Assembly: GCA_020152595.1 (NCBI GenBank)
Contig: JAIGNY010001641.1
Location: forward strand, 477,001 to 541,000
Direction of reading: 5' to 3'
DNA: 64,000 nt
From: Chiridota heheva
Lineage: Eukaryota; Echinodermata; Holothuroidea; Apodida; Chiridotidae
Both the position numbers and the translations under genes were made by a program. This document shows positions 1 through 11,869 of the stretch, one piece after another. The notes beneath the pieces were generated by a model that searched no databases, was not told the DNA's origin, and saw only the letters and a program-made list of their open reading frames with translations. Numbering within the stretch: position 1 is the first letter of the stretch; each line of letters opens with the position of its first letter.

Positions 1-86
1 CATGGTTGGTTAGATATGCACAAAGAGTACAAAATAAAATGGGGCTTACAGGATAAAGGAAAAACAACTTGCTGTGATTTACTTCA

Positions 87-328
<242 letters not shown>

Positions 329-329
<1 letters not shown>

Positions 330-1139
330 TGAGTATATTTAAAATATATAGATATTTTAAAAAGATAAAAAGAGATTTGTGCAATTTCTTTTTTGCTAAT
401 TCAAATCCGCCACATCCAATAACTTGTAAACAGATCAATATAAAGATTAGAAAGAAAAGGTGGTGCACTAGATCGACCATGGTGATTATTATTTGTGTAC
501 ATTTCATCTCTTGTCAGAAACTGGAAGCTATTGATTAGTTGCCAATCGTTTTCATGCAGGGGCTCAATTCCCCCTCCCAAAACAAATGGTCCAAAGGTGA
601 AACTCTCTTTGTAGAAAAATATTGGGCCTGTTCATGGATTAGCAGAACAAATTTCTATTCAGAGTATTCTTAAAAACAAATTCGTGGTGCTCTGTAAATT
701 GTCTGATATTTTAAAATATAAACATGGTGTAAAATTGCAGATGTTACTTTATCAAAGAGCTGTTTTGAAACACTGATCAGAATTTGAGAAATAGGAACAT
801 ATGTACTAACTAAAAACTTTTTATTGGAAATTTTAGGATGATAGAAAAATTGTAAGTTATCTGTGATATTTGGGGGAGGGGCACAGCAAATTTTTAGAGA
901 CAAATGTCCCACTAGACTGTTCCCTCTTTGTGAAGATTAAAATTGGTCACATCCCTTAGGGGTTAAGACAATATAAGTGTTTTCCATTTTACAATTTGCT
1001 GAAAATGCATTTTATTGATTAATCTTCTTGATGTGTAAACAAACTTCTCTGGCCTCTATCAACTCAAGATGATGCATTGTTGACATCAGTATTAATTTCA
1101 TCTCGTTAATTGAATTCACTTGAATATGACAGACATGAT
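329..1139. other. AT-rich DNA without recognised features
   Basis: I see no domain, splice-flanked open frame or clear repeat copy here. The short minus-strand frame around 670-912 has no recognisable motif. Confidence 0.5.
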
Positions 1140-1580
1140 GCCTCTAGTCTGTGTTTTATCTCTGGTCATGATCTTGCAGAAAAAACAATGCCTTGTGTCT
1201 CACTTGAGTACAAGCTTGCCATCAGATCCATTGTAGATGGTCTGATCATCAGAACCCGCAGTAGAAATTTATGTCAATAAAAAACCTGCAAAATGTAACA
1301 GAGCAGACTGTTGAATAATAAGCTATTAAAAGATATTGCGAAACCAACGTGATCGCAGGTCACTAATCTGCGTTCACACACATTTGTTGAGAATCTTGTT
1401 GGTGGATCTGATTGGCTGTTCCGGATGGTGATCCTAACCTCAAGTAGGATGAAGATTAAATGACTGCAATCAGATTTGGTGAGAGTTCTCAAAATGGGTG
1501 GGTCTGATCATGTGCAGTGGGTCTGATCGCGAGCTTCTATTCAATGAGAACGCACCTTCTGTAAAGGTTCATTGGCCAGC
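1140..1580 (+). repeat. Diverged dispersed repeat, related to 3270-3490
   Basis: Blocks such as TTTTATCTC, GTGTC..CTCACTTGAGT, GCAATCAGAT and GGGTCTGATCATG occur in the same order as at 3270-3490. The two stretches are therefore old copies of one element in direct orientation. No coding potential was recognised. Confidence 0.55.
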
Positions 1581-2052
1581 TCTGCCATAAGTGTTAGTCA
1601 TACAAAATCATTTTTTCATGCTTTCTTGACAAGCAATTTGAAATTTGCACAAGCCACTTGTAATGAAGAGCGTTCCTTTTAATATTGCTTTTTGATGTCT
1701 TGTTTGTAGAAAAATGTGTATGACAGGCAAATTACACAAGTCACTTTTATATTAAGACTTGACCACTGATTTGAATACATTCTATTCTTCAGTGGTTTGA
1801 AGAGAGTTTACCTTCCAAAGTTTGCTATCAAATCTTTAGAAATGATTCAATCAGTTGCGAGCTGACATATTCTTTAATATGTTAAGAAGTATTTTAATTG
1901 TTTTGTCAAAATTATGAGAATATTGAATCGTGTGACAGAAAATGCAATTGAGGAAGTAACCTGTTGATTTAAATGGCATTCATCTAATCTTGTTTATGTT
2001 TTTAGCTTGACCAAAATGCTATGTGTAATGCAGGCTAAAAAATTGTACAGAA

Positions 2053-2385
2053 ATTTAACTTTTTGGCCTTTTAATGGTTTAAACAACCTCTGGTCTTGAA
2101 ATTTTGGCTTATACAAGATGTTATCTTTAATTCTGAAGCTTGTATTTTGTTAGGTGTAAATCATTGTAATTTTGTTGTTATAGCTTTAAAAAAAGTTGTT
2201 ATTTTTCATGTTTTTAGAGATTTTTGGAGATGCTTCATGGTGTCATGTTTCAAATTTAAATTTCTCTTAGGTTTCCCAATTAGTAAACAAAGACTTCCCA
2301 CAGGCATTTTCTTTCATTATCAAACTGCCCATCATCAATGAATAGACATCAGGTAGTTAACTAGCAGACTAAACCATTTAGCCCT
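2053..2385 (+). repeat. Dispersed repeat, copy A (partner at 44715-44975)
   Basis: Shared landmarks in the same order in both copies include CTTTTTGGCCTTT, CCTCTGGTCTTGAAATTT, TTGTTAGGT and TTTCAGAGATTTT (TTTTAGAGATTTTT here). Both end in a block holding CCCATCAT and GAATAGAC. The short open frame inside (2096-2341) is incidental. In the partner, the distal end has become the start of a minisatellite. Confidence 0.75.
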
Positions 2386-3074
2386 TCAAGCTACAATCTG
2401 GACAAATACTTATTTTAAAACGGTGTGAAAATTTAAATTGTATACTGCTTTATGAGCATACTTTTCTATTATTTTATTTTTTTCTTATTTAACAATCAAA
2501 AATCATAAATGTTGGCAATTTTTCTTAGTTCTTCTTTAGTCCATATTCTGTCAGTTAATTTCAATTAATGTTTTTATTCTTAAGACATTTGCATAGTGTC
2601 GTATTGCTTTTATTTTTTAAAATTCGGATAAAACAACAAATTTAACAGTGGAAAGGAGAGAGGGGGTGGGGAGTCTAAAATCAAGAAGAAAATTGTCAAG
2701 ATTGATAACAATAATTAGCTCTTTGTGATGCTGAATTAATTATTCAAACAGTTTGTCAGAGATTGTATAGTTTTAATGTTGAAAAATAAGCCAAAATGTT
2801 GTGTACGTTTGACTTTTAGCTTCCATCTTAGGAAGGGGTCGAGGGGGGAAAAGGGTCAAACCTTACTTTGGAGCTTCATCAAATAAGTTTTAGACTAAAA
2901 TCTATTTGTCATGGATGCCTTAAAACAGCTTTTTGAGAACGGTATAATAACGAGTCCTTACACATGAAATGCATATAAACACATCAGCGGTGCCACCAAA
3001 AATTCTCGCATCACTGCCCCCACACTCCCTACATACAGTGTACAATTACGCATACACTGTACGTACGTTCATTA

Positions 3075-4080
3075 CGTACAGAGTTTATTTTGGGAATGGT
3101 TTAAGAATGATGCAGCATGTACACTATTTAGGAAATATTTAGTGAGGACAATGCAAGTAGCAATGCCTTAGATAGATGTCGGGGCACAATATTGGCATGT
3201 TAAAGATTTTCCCAAAAATACTTTAAGAGATCAAGCATGCATGTTTATGCCAAGCATGAATACATCATGGTCCCGTTGTCTTTTATCTCCGGGCCATGAT
3301 ACCCGGAGGATTGTAGAAACAACAATGTCATGTGTCGATCCTCACTTGAGTGCGAGCCAGCAATCCTATACCCTCGCCTAGGGTCAAGATCAGGTGATTG
3401 CGATCAGATTATATACATCTTTCTAATACCCTGCAGTGCATGGGTCTGATCATGCATTCTAATTAAGTGAAAATACACTCCATGTCACTTTTCTGCAAGT
3501 GAATTTTAAGATTGTTTAAGACCAGCCTAGTATTGTTGAGTACATGCTGAAAATCTGCCATCTTTGATACACTAACTTGCAAAGTTTAGAATAATTACAA
3601 ACGTTCGTAAATCAAACATAATGATTTTCATATATTTACAAAACTGAAAATTAATGCTCCATGATTAATCTATCAAAGTAGGAATCAGAAAGAAGTAAAA
3701 ACTTTAAAAAATACATAATGGGATTCTATTTAAAGTCTTTAGAATAACAATATGTGTTGGGCACTACAACTATAGAAAAAGGTGAACAATATGTGTTGTC
3801 AGGTTCCGGTTGTTTGCAATGAAATGTAATATGATGAATATTAAACTCATGGATTGACGTATACTTGAATGCATCAAAACAACAATATTAATATTAATTA
3901 TATTCTTTGTGATTGCATAGCCCTGATAAAACTGAAGGACTAGGAAGGAAGTGGATTAAATCTGAAGTAATGAGGACACTGTCAGAAATAAAATTGAATT
4001 TGCTTTTTTCCTTGTTTCAAGTGCCAAAACACTATTCATTTAGCCAAACCAAAATTGTTTGATTGTAAAATGGCAATGGA
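3075..4080 (+). repeat. Composite dispersed repeat (~1 kb)
   Basis: Three parts recur elsewhere in the window. About 3075-3205 matches 61745-61870 (AGTTTATTTTGGGAATGG and following). About 3270-3490 matches 1140-1580. About 3520-4080 matches 27460-27940 (CATCTTTGATACAC.AACTTG, ATGGGATT.TATTTAA, AAGGAAGTGGATTA). I infer an interspersed element of about 1 kb present as partial copies. No terminal repeats or proteins were recognised. Confidence 0.65.
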
Positions 4081-5097
4081 ATGACAAGAAATGAAGTTGC
4101 AGTTCTTTATGTGAATCTTTATTGAGACCTTACCAATAAGGCATCTTTATTCTAAAGTTTATGGTCATGACCAACCTTTTTGAAAGGGTTGTTGTGATCC
4201 AAAAATATTGCTCAAAACAAAGAATATTTCCTCATGAAGTTCTGTGTGCATGAGTGACACTGTCTGCTTCAAGCTTTCTCTATTGTATTATTAACACTGA
4301 TGAACTTTTTTTCTCTCTCCATATTTGAAAGTTTTCTCTCTAATTCACAGATGAATATATTAAAACAGTGCTTCATATGTTATTTAATTTGATTATGCAA
4401 TTTGATTACTTTCAAATTGCACTGATATGGCCTGTGCAGTCATGTACAAATGCTGAGAGTTGATAATTTTGCTCACATGATGAGCTTCCAAAGCTATTTA
4501 AAACTGGTCTTCAGACCCTTTCTCATGAAATCACAATTCAAAATGAACACCCATCAAATCCACTTAAATTTTAATAGCAAATCATTTACATGAATAGGCA
4601 TTATTCAGCACAATCTCATCCTCACATTGCTTGAGTGCACTTTTACACAAAAGCTCCATGTATGCAGTAGGGATAAGTTGATAAGTAGTCAATTCATATA
4701 ACACTGTGGCTTTGTGCATGGCCTGGCACTGGAGCAGTTGTGGTTTTGTGTTACTGATTTAAGAAAAGAATTTTGTATATCAGGGTTGGAAATATAATCT
4801 CCGGATTAAAATGTAGAAAACAGTCCGGACTTGTGGGGTAAAAGCAATAGCATGATAAGTTCGTAATGAGTATGGCTAATTCACTGGGTAAAGATTGCAT
4901 ATATTGTTGTGAATTGCATTGTACCCCTATTATTTATCTGCAAAACAACTGATGAGAATTGCATTAATGTGGTGGGAATATAGATGGTGGTGGGAACATA
5001 GATTCAACAGTAACGTAACCCGAAGAGTTTAATTTTTAATGCACATTATACATTTGTCACATATGTAATGAGGATCTTTCTTTATTCTTCTGTTTAG
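4081..5097. other. AT-rich DNA, probably intron upstream of the CUB exon
   Basis: No recognised repeat or coding segment. The stretch ends with a pyrimidine-rich tract (TTTCTTTATTCTTCTG) and the AG acceptor of the CUB exon. Confidence 0.4.
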
Positions 5098-5298
5098 ATG
5101 TAGACATCAACCCCTTATCCACTCTAGAAATTCGAGATGGACCAACCTCCACATCTCCCCTCATCTTTAGCACGGCATCAAATGTTTCTGTTCCACAGTT
5201 TGTCATGTCGGAGGAAGAATTTGTGCAGGTGAGGTGGTTTGGACCAACAGGGAACTTTAGCTTTCTAGACATCATTTACACCAGTATAACACCATTAG
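5098..5298 (+). CDS. CUB-domain exon (C-terminal half of the domain)
   Basis: This is an internal exon of 201 bp, phase 1 at both ends, with a pyrimidine-rich acceptor (TTCTTCTGTTTAG) and a consensus donor (G|GTGAGT). It is open only in the frame those sites imply. The product shows the second half of a CUB domain: LEIRDG at about residues 10-15, then SPLI, a hydrophobic V-P core, VQVRWFG, and a closing FSFLDIIYTS like the final strand of the fold. CUB domains are extracellular beta-sandwich modules of secreted or membrane proteins. The cysteine normally found just after the SPLI-like segment is absent, so this CUB would lack its second disulphide. The 1-1 phase fits a shuffled extracellular module. 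No neighbouring exon was recognised in the window, so the host gene is unknown; it presumably extends beyond the window or through long introns. Confidence 0.75.
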
Positions 5299-5345
5299 GT
5301 GAGTAGAACATTTTTTGTTTCAAATGTAAATGTGTGTCTATCTTT

Positions 5346-5450
5346 CAATTTAAAGAGGGAAAGACTTGTCCCAAGGAAATTGCTTGCCAGATCACTAGTT
5401 AATCTGATACATGCTATGTGTCATCACTATCATGGCAGTTATTGATTGGA
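5346..5450 (+). repeat. Dispersed repeat fragment related to 62464-62570
   Basis: TTTAAAGAGGGAA followed by CTTGTCcCAAGgAAATTGCTTG is matched at 62464 by TTTAAAGGGGGAA, CTCGTCTCAAG and AAATTGCTTG, and the ACT.GT.A block follows in both. The left edge resembles the TTAAAGAGG ends of the TIR elements at 14520 and 39097, so this may be one end of such an element. Confidence 0.5.
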
Positions 5451-5591
5451 TTTCTCAGTAAGTGGTTAAAAGTTTTCAACAATCAGAATTTTTGAATGGT
5501 ATTTTGTATTTATCTCCACTTAACACAATAGCTGTAACCTTTAATGGTTATCCAAAAGAGCCCTTAGTAATGAGTATCAAATACAATAGAC

Positions 5592-5746
5592 CAGTAGCAA
5601 AGCTAGGATTTCCATTTGGAAGGGGGAGGGGGCAGCAGGCAAGTAATGGAAGTGAACCGACAAGATGTGACGACATGTACAAATCTCAACACTGACGGAT
5701 TAGAATATGGGGAAGGGGGTTATCACCCCCTCTGGCTACGCCACTG
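5592..5746. mobile_element. Short hAT-like non-autonomous element
   Basis: The left end CAGTAGCAAAGCTAGG and the reverse complement of the right end (CAGTGGCGTAGCCAG) are inverted versions of the common hAT terminus CAGTGGCGTAGC. The 8-bp flanks (CAATAGAC and ACTTAGAC) agree at five positions, consistent with a decayed 8-bp target duplication. The 155-bp interior is G-rich and non-coding. Confidence 0.6.
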
Positions 5747-7875
5747 ACTTAGACCCCAGGGTAAAGAGCTCTCTTCGCTTATAACATAGGAATTTACCAG
5801 AGGTGATCCTCCACATAGGAGGGGGTCCTCAATAATTTCAATGGGGGCAGGAACCCCAATAATCATTTGTAATTTTCATATTTTTGGTATATTTTAAATC
5901 ACCCCCGAGATTTAATTCATTTGTTCTCTTTATATGATAGCCTCGATCATGCAGTCTACAATTACAATTTTCTTCAGTTAGACAAAATTCAAAGTTTTTG
6001 TAACACATTTTCTATAATGGCCTACCCCCTTCCCCTTCCCCTCCACCTCCACCTCTTTGACTAGAATGGAAAATGTCCAGTCATAATTACTTGCATTACA
6101 TCTGATCAATGACAACTCATCTCCTGGCCTGATTTTAATATGTTATAAGCTGGCTTTATTGGATGTTGGCACTACTGGCTATTGTCTATTGGCCATACCT
6201 GAAAGGGGATATATTTATTTTATAACATTTTAGATAGTTAGGTTGCTCACTTGCATCATAAAACATTGGTAAAATCATAAATGTATTAAGACCTTCAGCT
6301 GTTCTTTATAAATTAAAAGTTCCCGTTTCATTCTCTTAATTTTGCAGTAACATTCTGTGTTAAATAGCCTACATTAAACAGTAGACTTTTTGGAGAATAT
6401 TATGAGTGCATTATTTCTTGACTTTGAGAGGGGTTCATTTTTTTGTATAAAAGGGCACTTCATTCCTGCACCTCAGAATTTTTTAATGGGAACGCGGCGT
6501 TCTACATCACTTTTTTCCCCGAAAGAAGGCTATACATTCATCAAATGGTCAGAACCATTCCGGTACTCCAACAAGCTTTGAAATTCTAAGTGCTTTTTAT
6601 GTATTTTAATTTCAAAAAGCACTTTCTCCAAAAAGGTGTTTTTTAGAGAAAAGTATGAAAATGTAAAATATCTGTTAGTAATATATTAACACTTTGTGTG
6701 ATACAATGAAGTAAGCCACTGAGACATAGAAGGGGAGGGGGCGGGATATAGAACACGTTTGTTTTAAAAGTTGTAAATATGTACACATCTTTATAGTAAA
6801 TTATTGGAAGCTTATCAAACATTTTTCTTTTAGACCACAGATTTTTTAAAGAGTGACCATAGACCTATTATATCCATGAACAGAAACATATATTTCAACA
6901 TTATGCATTTTATGATTTAGTTTTTTGTATATTGTATATTATATGTCTCTTTGACATGAATTTTGATTTGTATAATATACTTTCTTCCTATGTGTTGTAA
7001 CAATCTTTTTTGCCCTTCAAATGTCAATTTTGTGAGAGAACTTCTACCAAAGATCCTTAAGCAGATCCCTGGATCCCATGCCGAAAAAAAACTTGTCACC
7101 TTAACGGATCAATTTTTAAATGGATTTATGCCTCTTCAGTTCCCCTCCCCAAAAAAGTTGTTTTCCTTCCACTGCTGCTGCTCCACAGAGTATGTATTAT
7201 ACTTTAAGTAAAAGTAAAGGTCAAGTACGATACCTGTGGAGCTGAACCATGGTCCCAGACCATATAAATTGGCTTGCTCACCACCGCTCTTATTGCAATT
7301 TGAGGCTTACTCTAAAGTACAAGTGATGCTTGATGTCAAAACGCATCAAATTCTGAGTACAACAGTCTTCAGATTTTGTTAAGAGCAATTATTCTGTGTC
7401 ACTCGAGAGCAAATTAATTCCTTAGGGTAGAGAAGCGGTTGTTTGGTGAAGCTTAAGTGGAAAGTCACTTCTTTAAATTAGTGTACAATTATGCATTGTT
7501 ATTAGTGGTGTATGTGAAGAGTACAGTATAAGGATATATTGCATGTCTGTAAAACAGTTTTCCCTGAAGATTGGTCATCAAATGTTCTCCTGTAAGTTGA
7601 GGGCAGTATAAACTGCTTATATGTGTAGGTAGAAACCAGGGGTACATACAACCCTCTCCCCTTTGTGAGAAATGACAATACCCCTCTCAGCTTGTACTAA
7701 GTTTTGTGTTTGCAAGGAAGGTTTAGGAATTAAAGGTACAAAAAGCCCAGTCTTCCATATTTTTAGTTCCAGATATGCAAGAAAAATACTAACGAACAAC
7801 ATGCTTTGCACTTGGTCAGGAAGATTAGTGTAAAAAATGATAATGTGGGGGTGAAGTCACACAACTGGAATTAAA
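5747..7875. other. AT-rich non-coding stretch
   Basis: I see no domain, convincing exon or tandem array. Several short open frames (for example 6390-6581 and 6963-7211) lack recognisable motifs. This may be intron of the CUB-containing gene. Confidence 0.4.
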
Positions 7876-7880
7876 GCATC

Positions 7881-8492
7881 GTGGATTGGATGCTCAGTTG
7901 TCATGATTACCGCCAGAGGTATGGCCATGGAAAAAAAACTCCTGCCACAGCCAAGCGCGCTGTGGCAACTGGAACCTTGGACCATGACAGTGCACGCTCT
8001 TGCACCAACACCCCACTCTGCACCAATTGTTATGGTACTCACCCAGCCAACCATCTCTTCTCAAAAGACTGTAACACCTGGCTTCAGGAAGAACAGATAA
8101 CTAAACTGAAAACCTGTAATCCCAGCACCACTTACCCAAAGGCCAGGAAGCAATTCTTGCCTTCCCTCCACACCAAACCTTCCTACTCGAGCAACCTTCC
8201 TACTCGAGCAGTCTCCTCAAACACCAATACCCCCTCCCAAACACAACTAAAAGCTAACTCACATGCCCAAACCACCTGGCTCTTCTTACCAAGTCCTAAC
8301 CCATCGCCTTTGCCAACAACCCAACCATTTTCTAAGACCCTCCCAACCCCAACCCCTTTCCCCTCCCACCCCCTTCTTCCCATCGAACATACTTCCCATC
8401 CAATTTTTAAAAGCAACCACATCCAAAGAAAGAGGCACAGATCCAAAGAAAAAACAAGCCAACCCAGACACAAAAGATCTTCCTCCACATAA
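7881..8492 (+). pseudogene. LINE ORF1 C-terminal fragment (zinc knuckles)
   Basis: A 203-residue open stretch includes CTNCYGTHPANHLFSKDC, a CxxC-x4-H-type knuckle followed by W-x-x-E-x-x-I-x-x-L-K. That arrangement is typical of the last of several CCHC knuckles in ORF1 proteins of I/jockey-type LINEs. Two earlier knuckles are visible only by changing frame (YGHG near 7935, then a CHSQARCGN segment near 7946-7985), so at least two indels have broken the frame. The rest is Pro/Ser/Thr-rich with a basic end (KRHRSKEK). ORF1 proteins bind the element's RNA in the retrotransposition particle. The N-terminal half is missing here; a fragment of an ORF1 N-terminus lies at 61310-61741. Confidence 0.8.
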
Positions 8493-8506
8493 CCCAGTCC
8501 CTCTTT

Positions 8507-8941
8507 ATGGCGCACAACAGAAACAATTACAATAACACTCACAACATTATACAATGGAACATCAGGAGCGTTAAGGCCAACTTAAACAAAATTGACCTTC
8601 TGGCCACCACCTTTAACCCGGTCGTCTTCTACCTTCAAAAAACCTTCTTAAAAACTACTGATCATTATTCCGTCAATTGCTTCTGTCTACCATAAACATC
8701 AAGAGGATGCCGACAGGGCCTGTGGGGGTGTCTCCATTTTTGTTAGACACGATATCCCACACAGTCCTATTCATGTGAACACTGACCTTCAGGCCATCTC
8801 TATCTCCCTCCACAGAACCTCCACTCTTTGCACTATCTATCTCCCCACACTAATGTTCAGCCAACCAGCCTTAACAACCTCATCTCTCAGCTCCTCCTTT
8901 TTCATCCTTCTTGGTGATTTCAACACCCAAAAACCCCTGTA
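8507..8941 (+). pseudogene. LINE ORF2 endonuclease domain (APE type), broken
   Basis: The domain opens with IIQWNIRSVKANLNKIDLL (from about 8546), the usual start of APE-like LINE endonucleases, which nick the target DNA. After a stop at about 8695 a second frame (about 8704-8941) continues with CGGVSIFVRHDIP and FFILLGDFN, the conserved GDFN motif that carries catalytic Asp and Asn, and then ends at a TAG. Later parts of the domain (about 8941-9200) are scattered over different frames. The expected catalytic Glu sits in LQET in intact relatives; here the text reads LQKT, so that residue is lost as well. Confidence 0.85.
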
Positions 8942-9199
8942 GGGCTCCAATACCACCACCCCCAGAGGCAAGCTTTTCAAAAACACTCTTCGACAGCACG
9001 GCCTCTCCTTGCTCAACACTAACTCCCCCAAGCTACATTCACCCTGCCACTGGCTACCTCACCTGTATTGACCTGTCTATCTGTTCCCCCAACCTCCTCC
9101 TTGATTTTAGCTGGAAGGTCACTGCTGACCTCTGTGAAAGTGACTTACCCTCTCCTTATTCACTCCAACTTTCAAACCCCCACAGACCACACCCCCAAC

Positions 9200-11110
9200 T
9201 GGAACTTTAAGAAAGCCAATTGGCCCCATTTTGAAACCCTCTGCAACTCTCACCTCTCTCCCCATCTCCTCGAGGGTGAGGATCCCATGTCAAACTTCAG
9301 TAACATTCTTATCAAGATCGCCACCTGCTGTATTCCCCAAACCCTCTAATCACCACTTCCCCCTTCCCCCTCCTCCATGACTGCAAAACCGCCATCAAGA
9401 ACAGGAAAAGGGCCTCAGGAACTTCAAAACTAGCCCGACCACCCACAACCTCGAGCCTCTTTCGCATCAGTTGTGTCAAGGCCAGGCGCACTATCAAGGA
9501 CAGTAAAACCAAAACTTGAAACAACTTCATCTCATCTCTCATCACCAACACCCCCACCAAGAAGATTTGGAGAATGGTTAAGAGCTTTCATGGCAGTGTG
9601 GGTAAATCTCCCATCTCTCCTGAAATGGTAATTTTCTCACTGGAAAAAAGGATATCGCTAACTGCCTCACAGCCTCTATCAGCAATATCTTGTCCTTGGC
9701 CAACTACCCCAATGGTTTTAAAGCCAGAAAAGCTCATGACGAAACCCGGAGTATTACCTTTCCCTCCGACAACACCAAGAGCTACAACACTCCTCTCACC
9801 CTATCTGAATTAAAGCAAGCCATCCACGATGCTGGCTGCACCTCCAAGGGCCCAGATAGCATCCCCTGTCAGTTCCTGAAACACCTTCGCAACAAGGCCA
9901 CCGCTACCCTCATCACCATCCTTAACCAAATTTGGTCCTCACACTCCTTTCCTTCTATCTGGAGAACAGCTATCATCACCCCCTTCCCCAAACCGGGAAA
10001 GGACAGCACCTACCCCTCCAACTACCGACCCATCACTCTCACCTGCTGTCTCTGAAAAATTATGGAAAGGATCATTAATCAGAAACTAAACTGGTTCCTT
10101 GACACCAACAGAATTTTCTCCCCTCACCAAAACGGCTTCCGGAAACATCGCAATACCCTGGATCAATTAATCTCGCTTGACACCACTATTTGGGAATCCT
10201 TTGCAAAAAAGGAACACCTCACTGCCATCTTTTTCGACTTCGAGAAAGCTTTAGAAACTTTTTGGAAATACTGCTTTACCCGCAAGGTTCACACTGTTAA
10301 TCGCAGAGGCACCTCCCCATCTTTATTCAAAACTTCCTCTCACCCGGGCAGTTCCAAGTTTGTATTGGCCACACTTTCTCTCTTACCCCTACCCTCAAGA
10401 AGAGGGCATCCCCCAAGGCAGCATCCTCTCCCCTACTCTCTTCAACCTGAGCATTACAAAAATCACAGACAACCTTGGCCCCAACATCAAATGTGCCCTC
10501 TATGTGGAGGACTTCACCATCTTCTACTCCTCCCCTAGAATTTCTCTTGTTAAAAATAGGCTCCAACTTAGCCTCAACTGACTACAAGACTGGTGCAACA
10601 ATAACAGTTTTATATCCTCCAAAGACAAGACAATCTGCATGCACTTTTGTCATTTCAACAACCTCCACCCCAACCCGAACCCCATGCTCAATGGCAATTG
10701 CATCTCTAAAATTGACCACACTAAGTTCCTTGGTCTGACCCGAGACCCCAAGCTCTCCTACAAGCAAGACATCACGAGCCTGAAACAGAAATGCAACAGC
10801 TCCCCCAACATTCTCCTCCTCCTCTCCAACACCACTTGGGGTGTTCACCCCCATGCTCTCCTCAAAATCTTCATGCTCACCATTCGTTCCAAGCTTGACT
10901 ATGGCAATATTGTCTACTGTGCCGCTCACAACTTTTACTTCAATCACATCAACACCATCCAAAATGAAGCCCTCTGGATTTGCCTGTGTGCCTACAGGAC
11001 CTCCCATATCACCAGCCTTCACATTGAAGCCAACGAACCCCCCCCCCCCTCTCCCTTCCTGCTAAAGTTTAGAAAGCTTAGCCTTTCCTATGCTTTAAAG
11101 CCTGCACCAA
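9200..11110 (+). pseudogene. LINE ORF2 reverse transcriptase, broken
   Basis: Recognisable RT blocks in order: a WNFKKANWPHF linker segment (about 9200); KGPDSIPCQFLKHL; IITPFPKPGKD and NYRPITLT (9850-10040); HQNGFRKHRNTLDQL and FFDFEKA, the motif A region (10125-10250); a GQFQVCIG segment in another frame (about 10350); EEGIPQGSILSP (motif B, 10396-10433); YVEDF (motif C, 10501-10515). The thumb-like region then shows KFLGL, SLKQKCN and RSKLDYGNIVY. Motif C has Glu in place of the first catalytic Asp, so the enzyme would be dead even if the frame were repaired. In-frame TGA codons at 10053 and 10579 sit where relatives usually have a residue such as Trp, consistent with G-to-A decay. At least two frameshifts fall between 10260 and 10390. 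Confidence 0.92.
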
Positions 11111-11369
11111 CACCCAAAACCCTGTTCATAACCTCACTAGGTACCCCAATTTCTCCACCATCTTTGAGTGGACTAAAACCCTATCCCATCCCTTCAGCTT
11201 TTGCATCAAACCCGATTTCCACCATCTCGGCATCAACCCCGCCCCTCTTGGCACCTTCTCCTGCTCCACTTTTCTTCCCTGGGCCAGCCCATCCCTTCCA
11301 TCCACCTGGGCTTTTCCACTCATCACAAAACTCAAACCCACCCCAACCTTTTCATCAACCCCCACAACC

Positions 11370-11760
11370 AAATCAAAGACCAACTCTCAAACTACACCAT
11401 CTATATTGATGGCTCTAAGGAAGGCAACAAGACAGCTGCTGCTGCCGTCATCCAAGACATCACCCTCAGTAGCAGGCTTCCCAACTACTCCTCCATCTTC
11501 TTGGCCGAGGCCAATTAGGCCATCCTACTTGCCCTCAACTACTCCCCGCTCAGCCACTTTGCCATCTTCTCAGACTCCAAGTCTGTCCTTACTTCTTTAC
11601 TCAATCTGAAGTGGGATAACCCCATGTCCCACCTCCATAAACTCCTCCCCTGCAGCCTGCAGGAAAAGTATTATTTTCTTCTAGATACTCATCCATGTTG
11701 ACATCCACGGCAATGACAGAGCTGATTCAGCCGCTGAGCTTGCCCTCAACCTCCCCCTAC
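11370..11760 (+). pseudogene. LINE ORF2 RNase H domain, broken
   Basis: The frame reads YTIYIDGSKEGNKTAAAAV, then SSIFLAEAN with an in-frame TAG at 11517, then FAIFSDSKSVL and, after a frame change, HGNDRADSAAELA. These give the D-E-D-D pattern of RNase H (Asp of IDGSK, Glu of LAEA, Asp of SDSKS, Asp of NDRAD). Presence of this domain separates the element from jockey/CR1/RTE types and supports an I/Nimb-like assignment. All four metal-binding positions remain recognisable although the frame is broken. Confidence 0.85.
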
Positions 11761-11869
11761 CCCCTTTTTAAAACCCTTTCTGACATCAAACCATTTTATT
11801 GCTTTTCTTGTTCGTGACTGCTGGCCAACCTCATGTGACTCCCACATTGATAACAAACTCAACGACATC

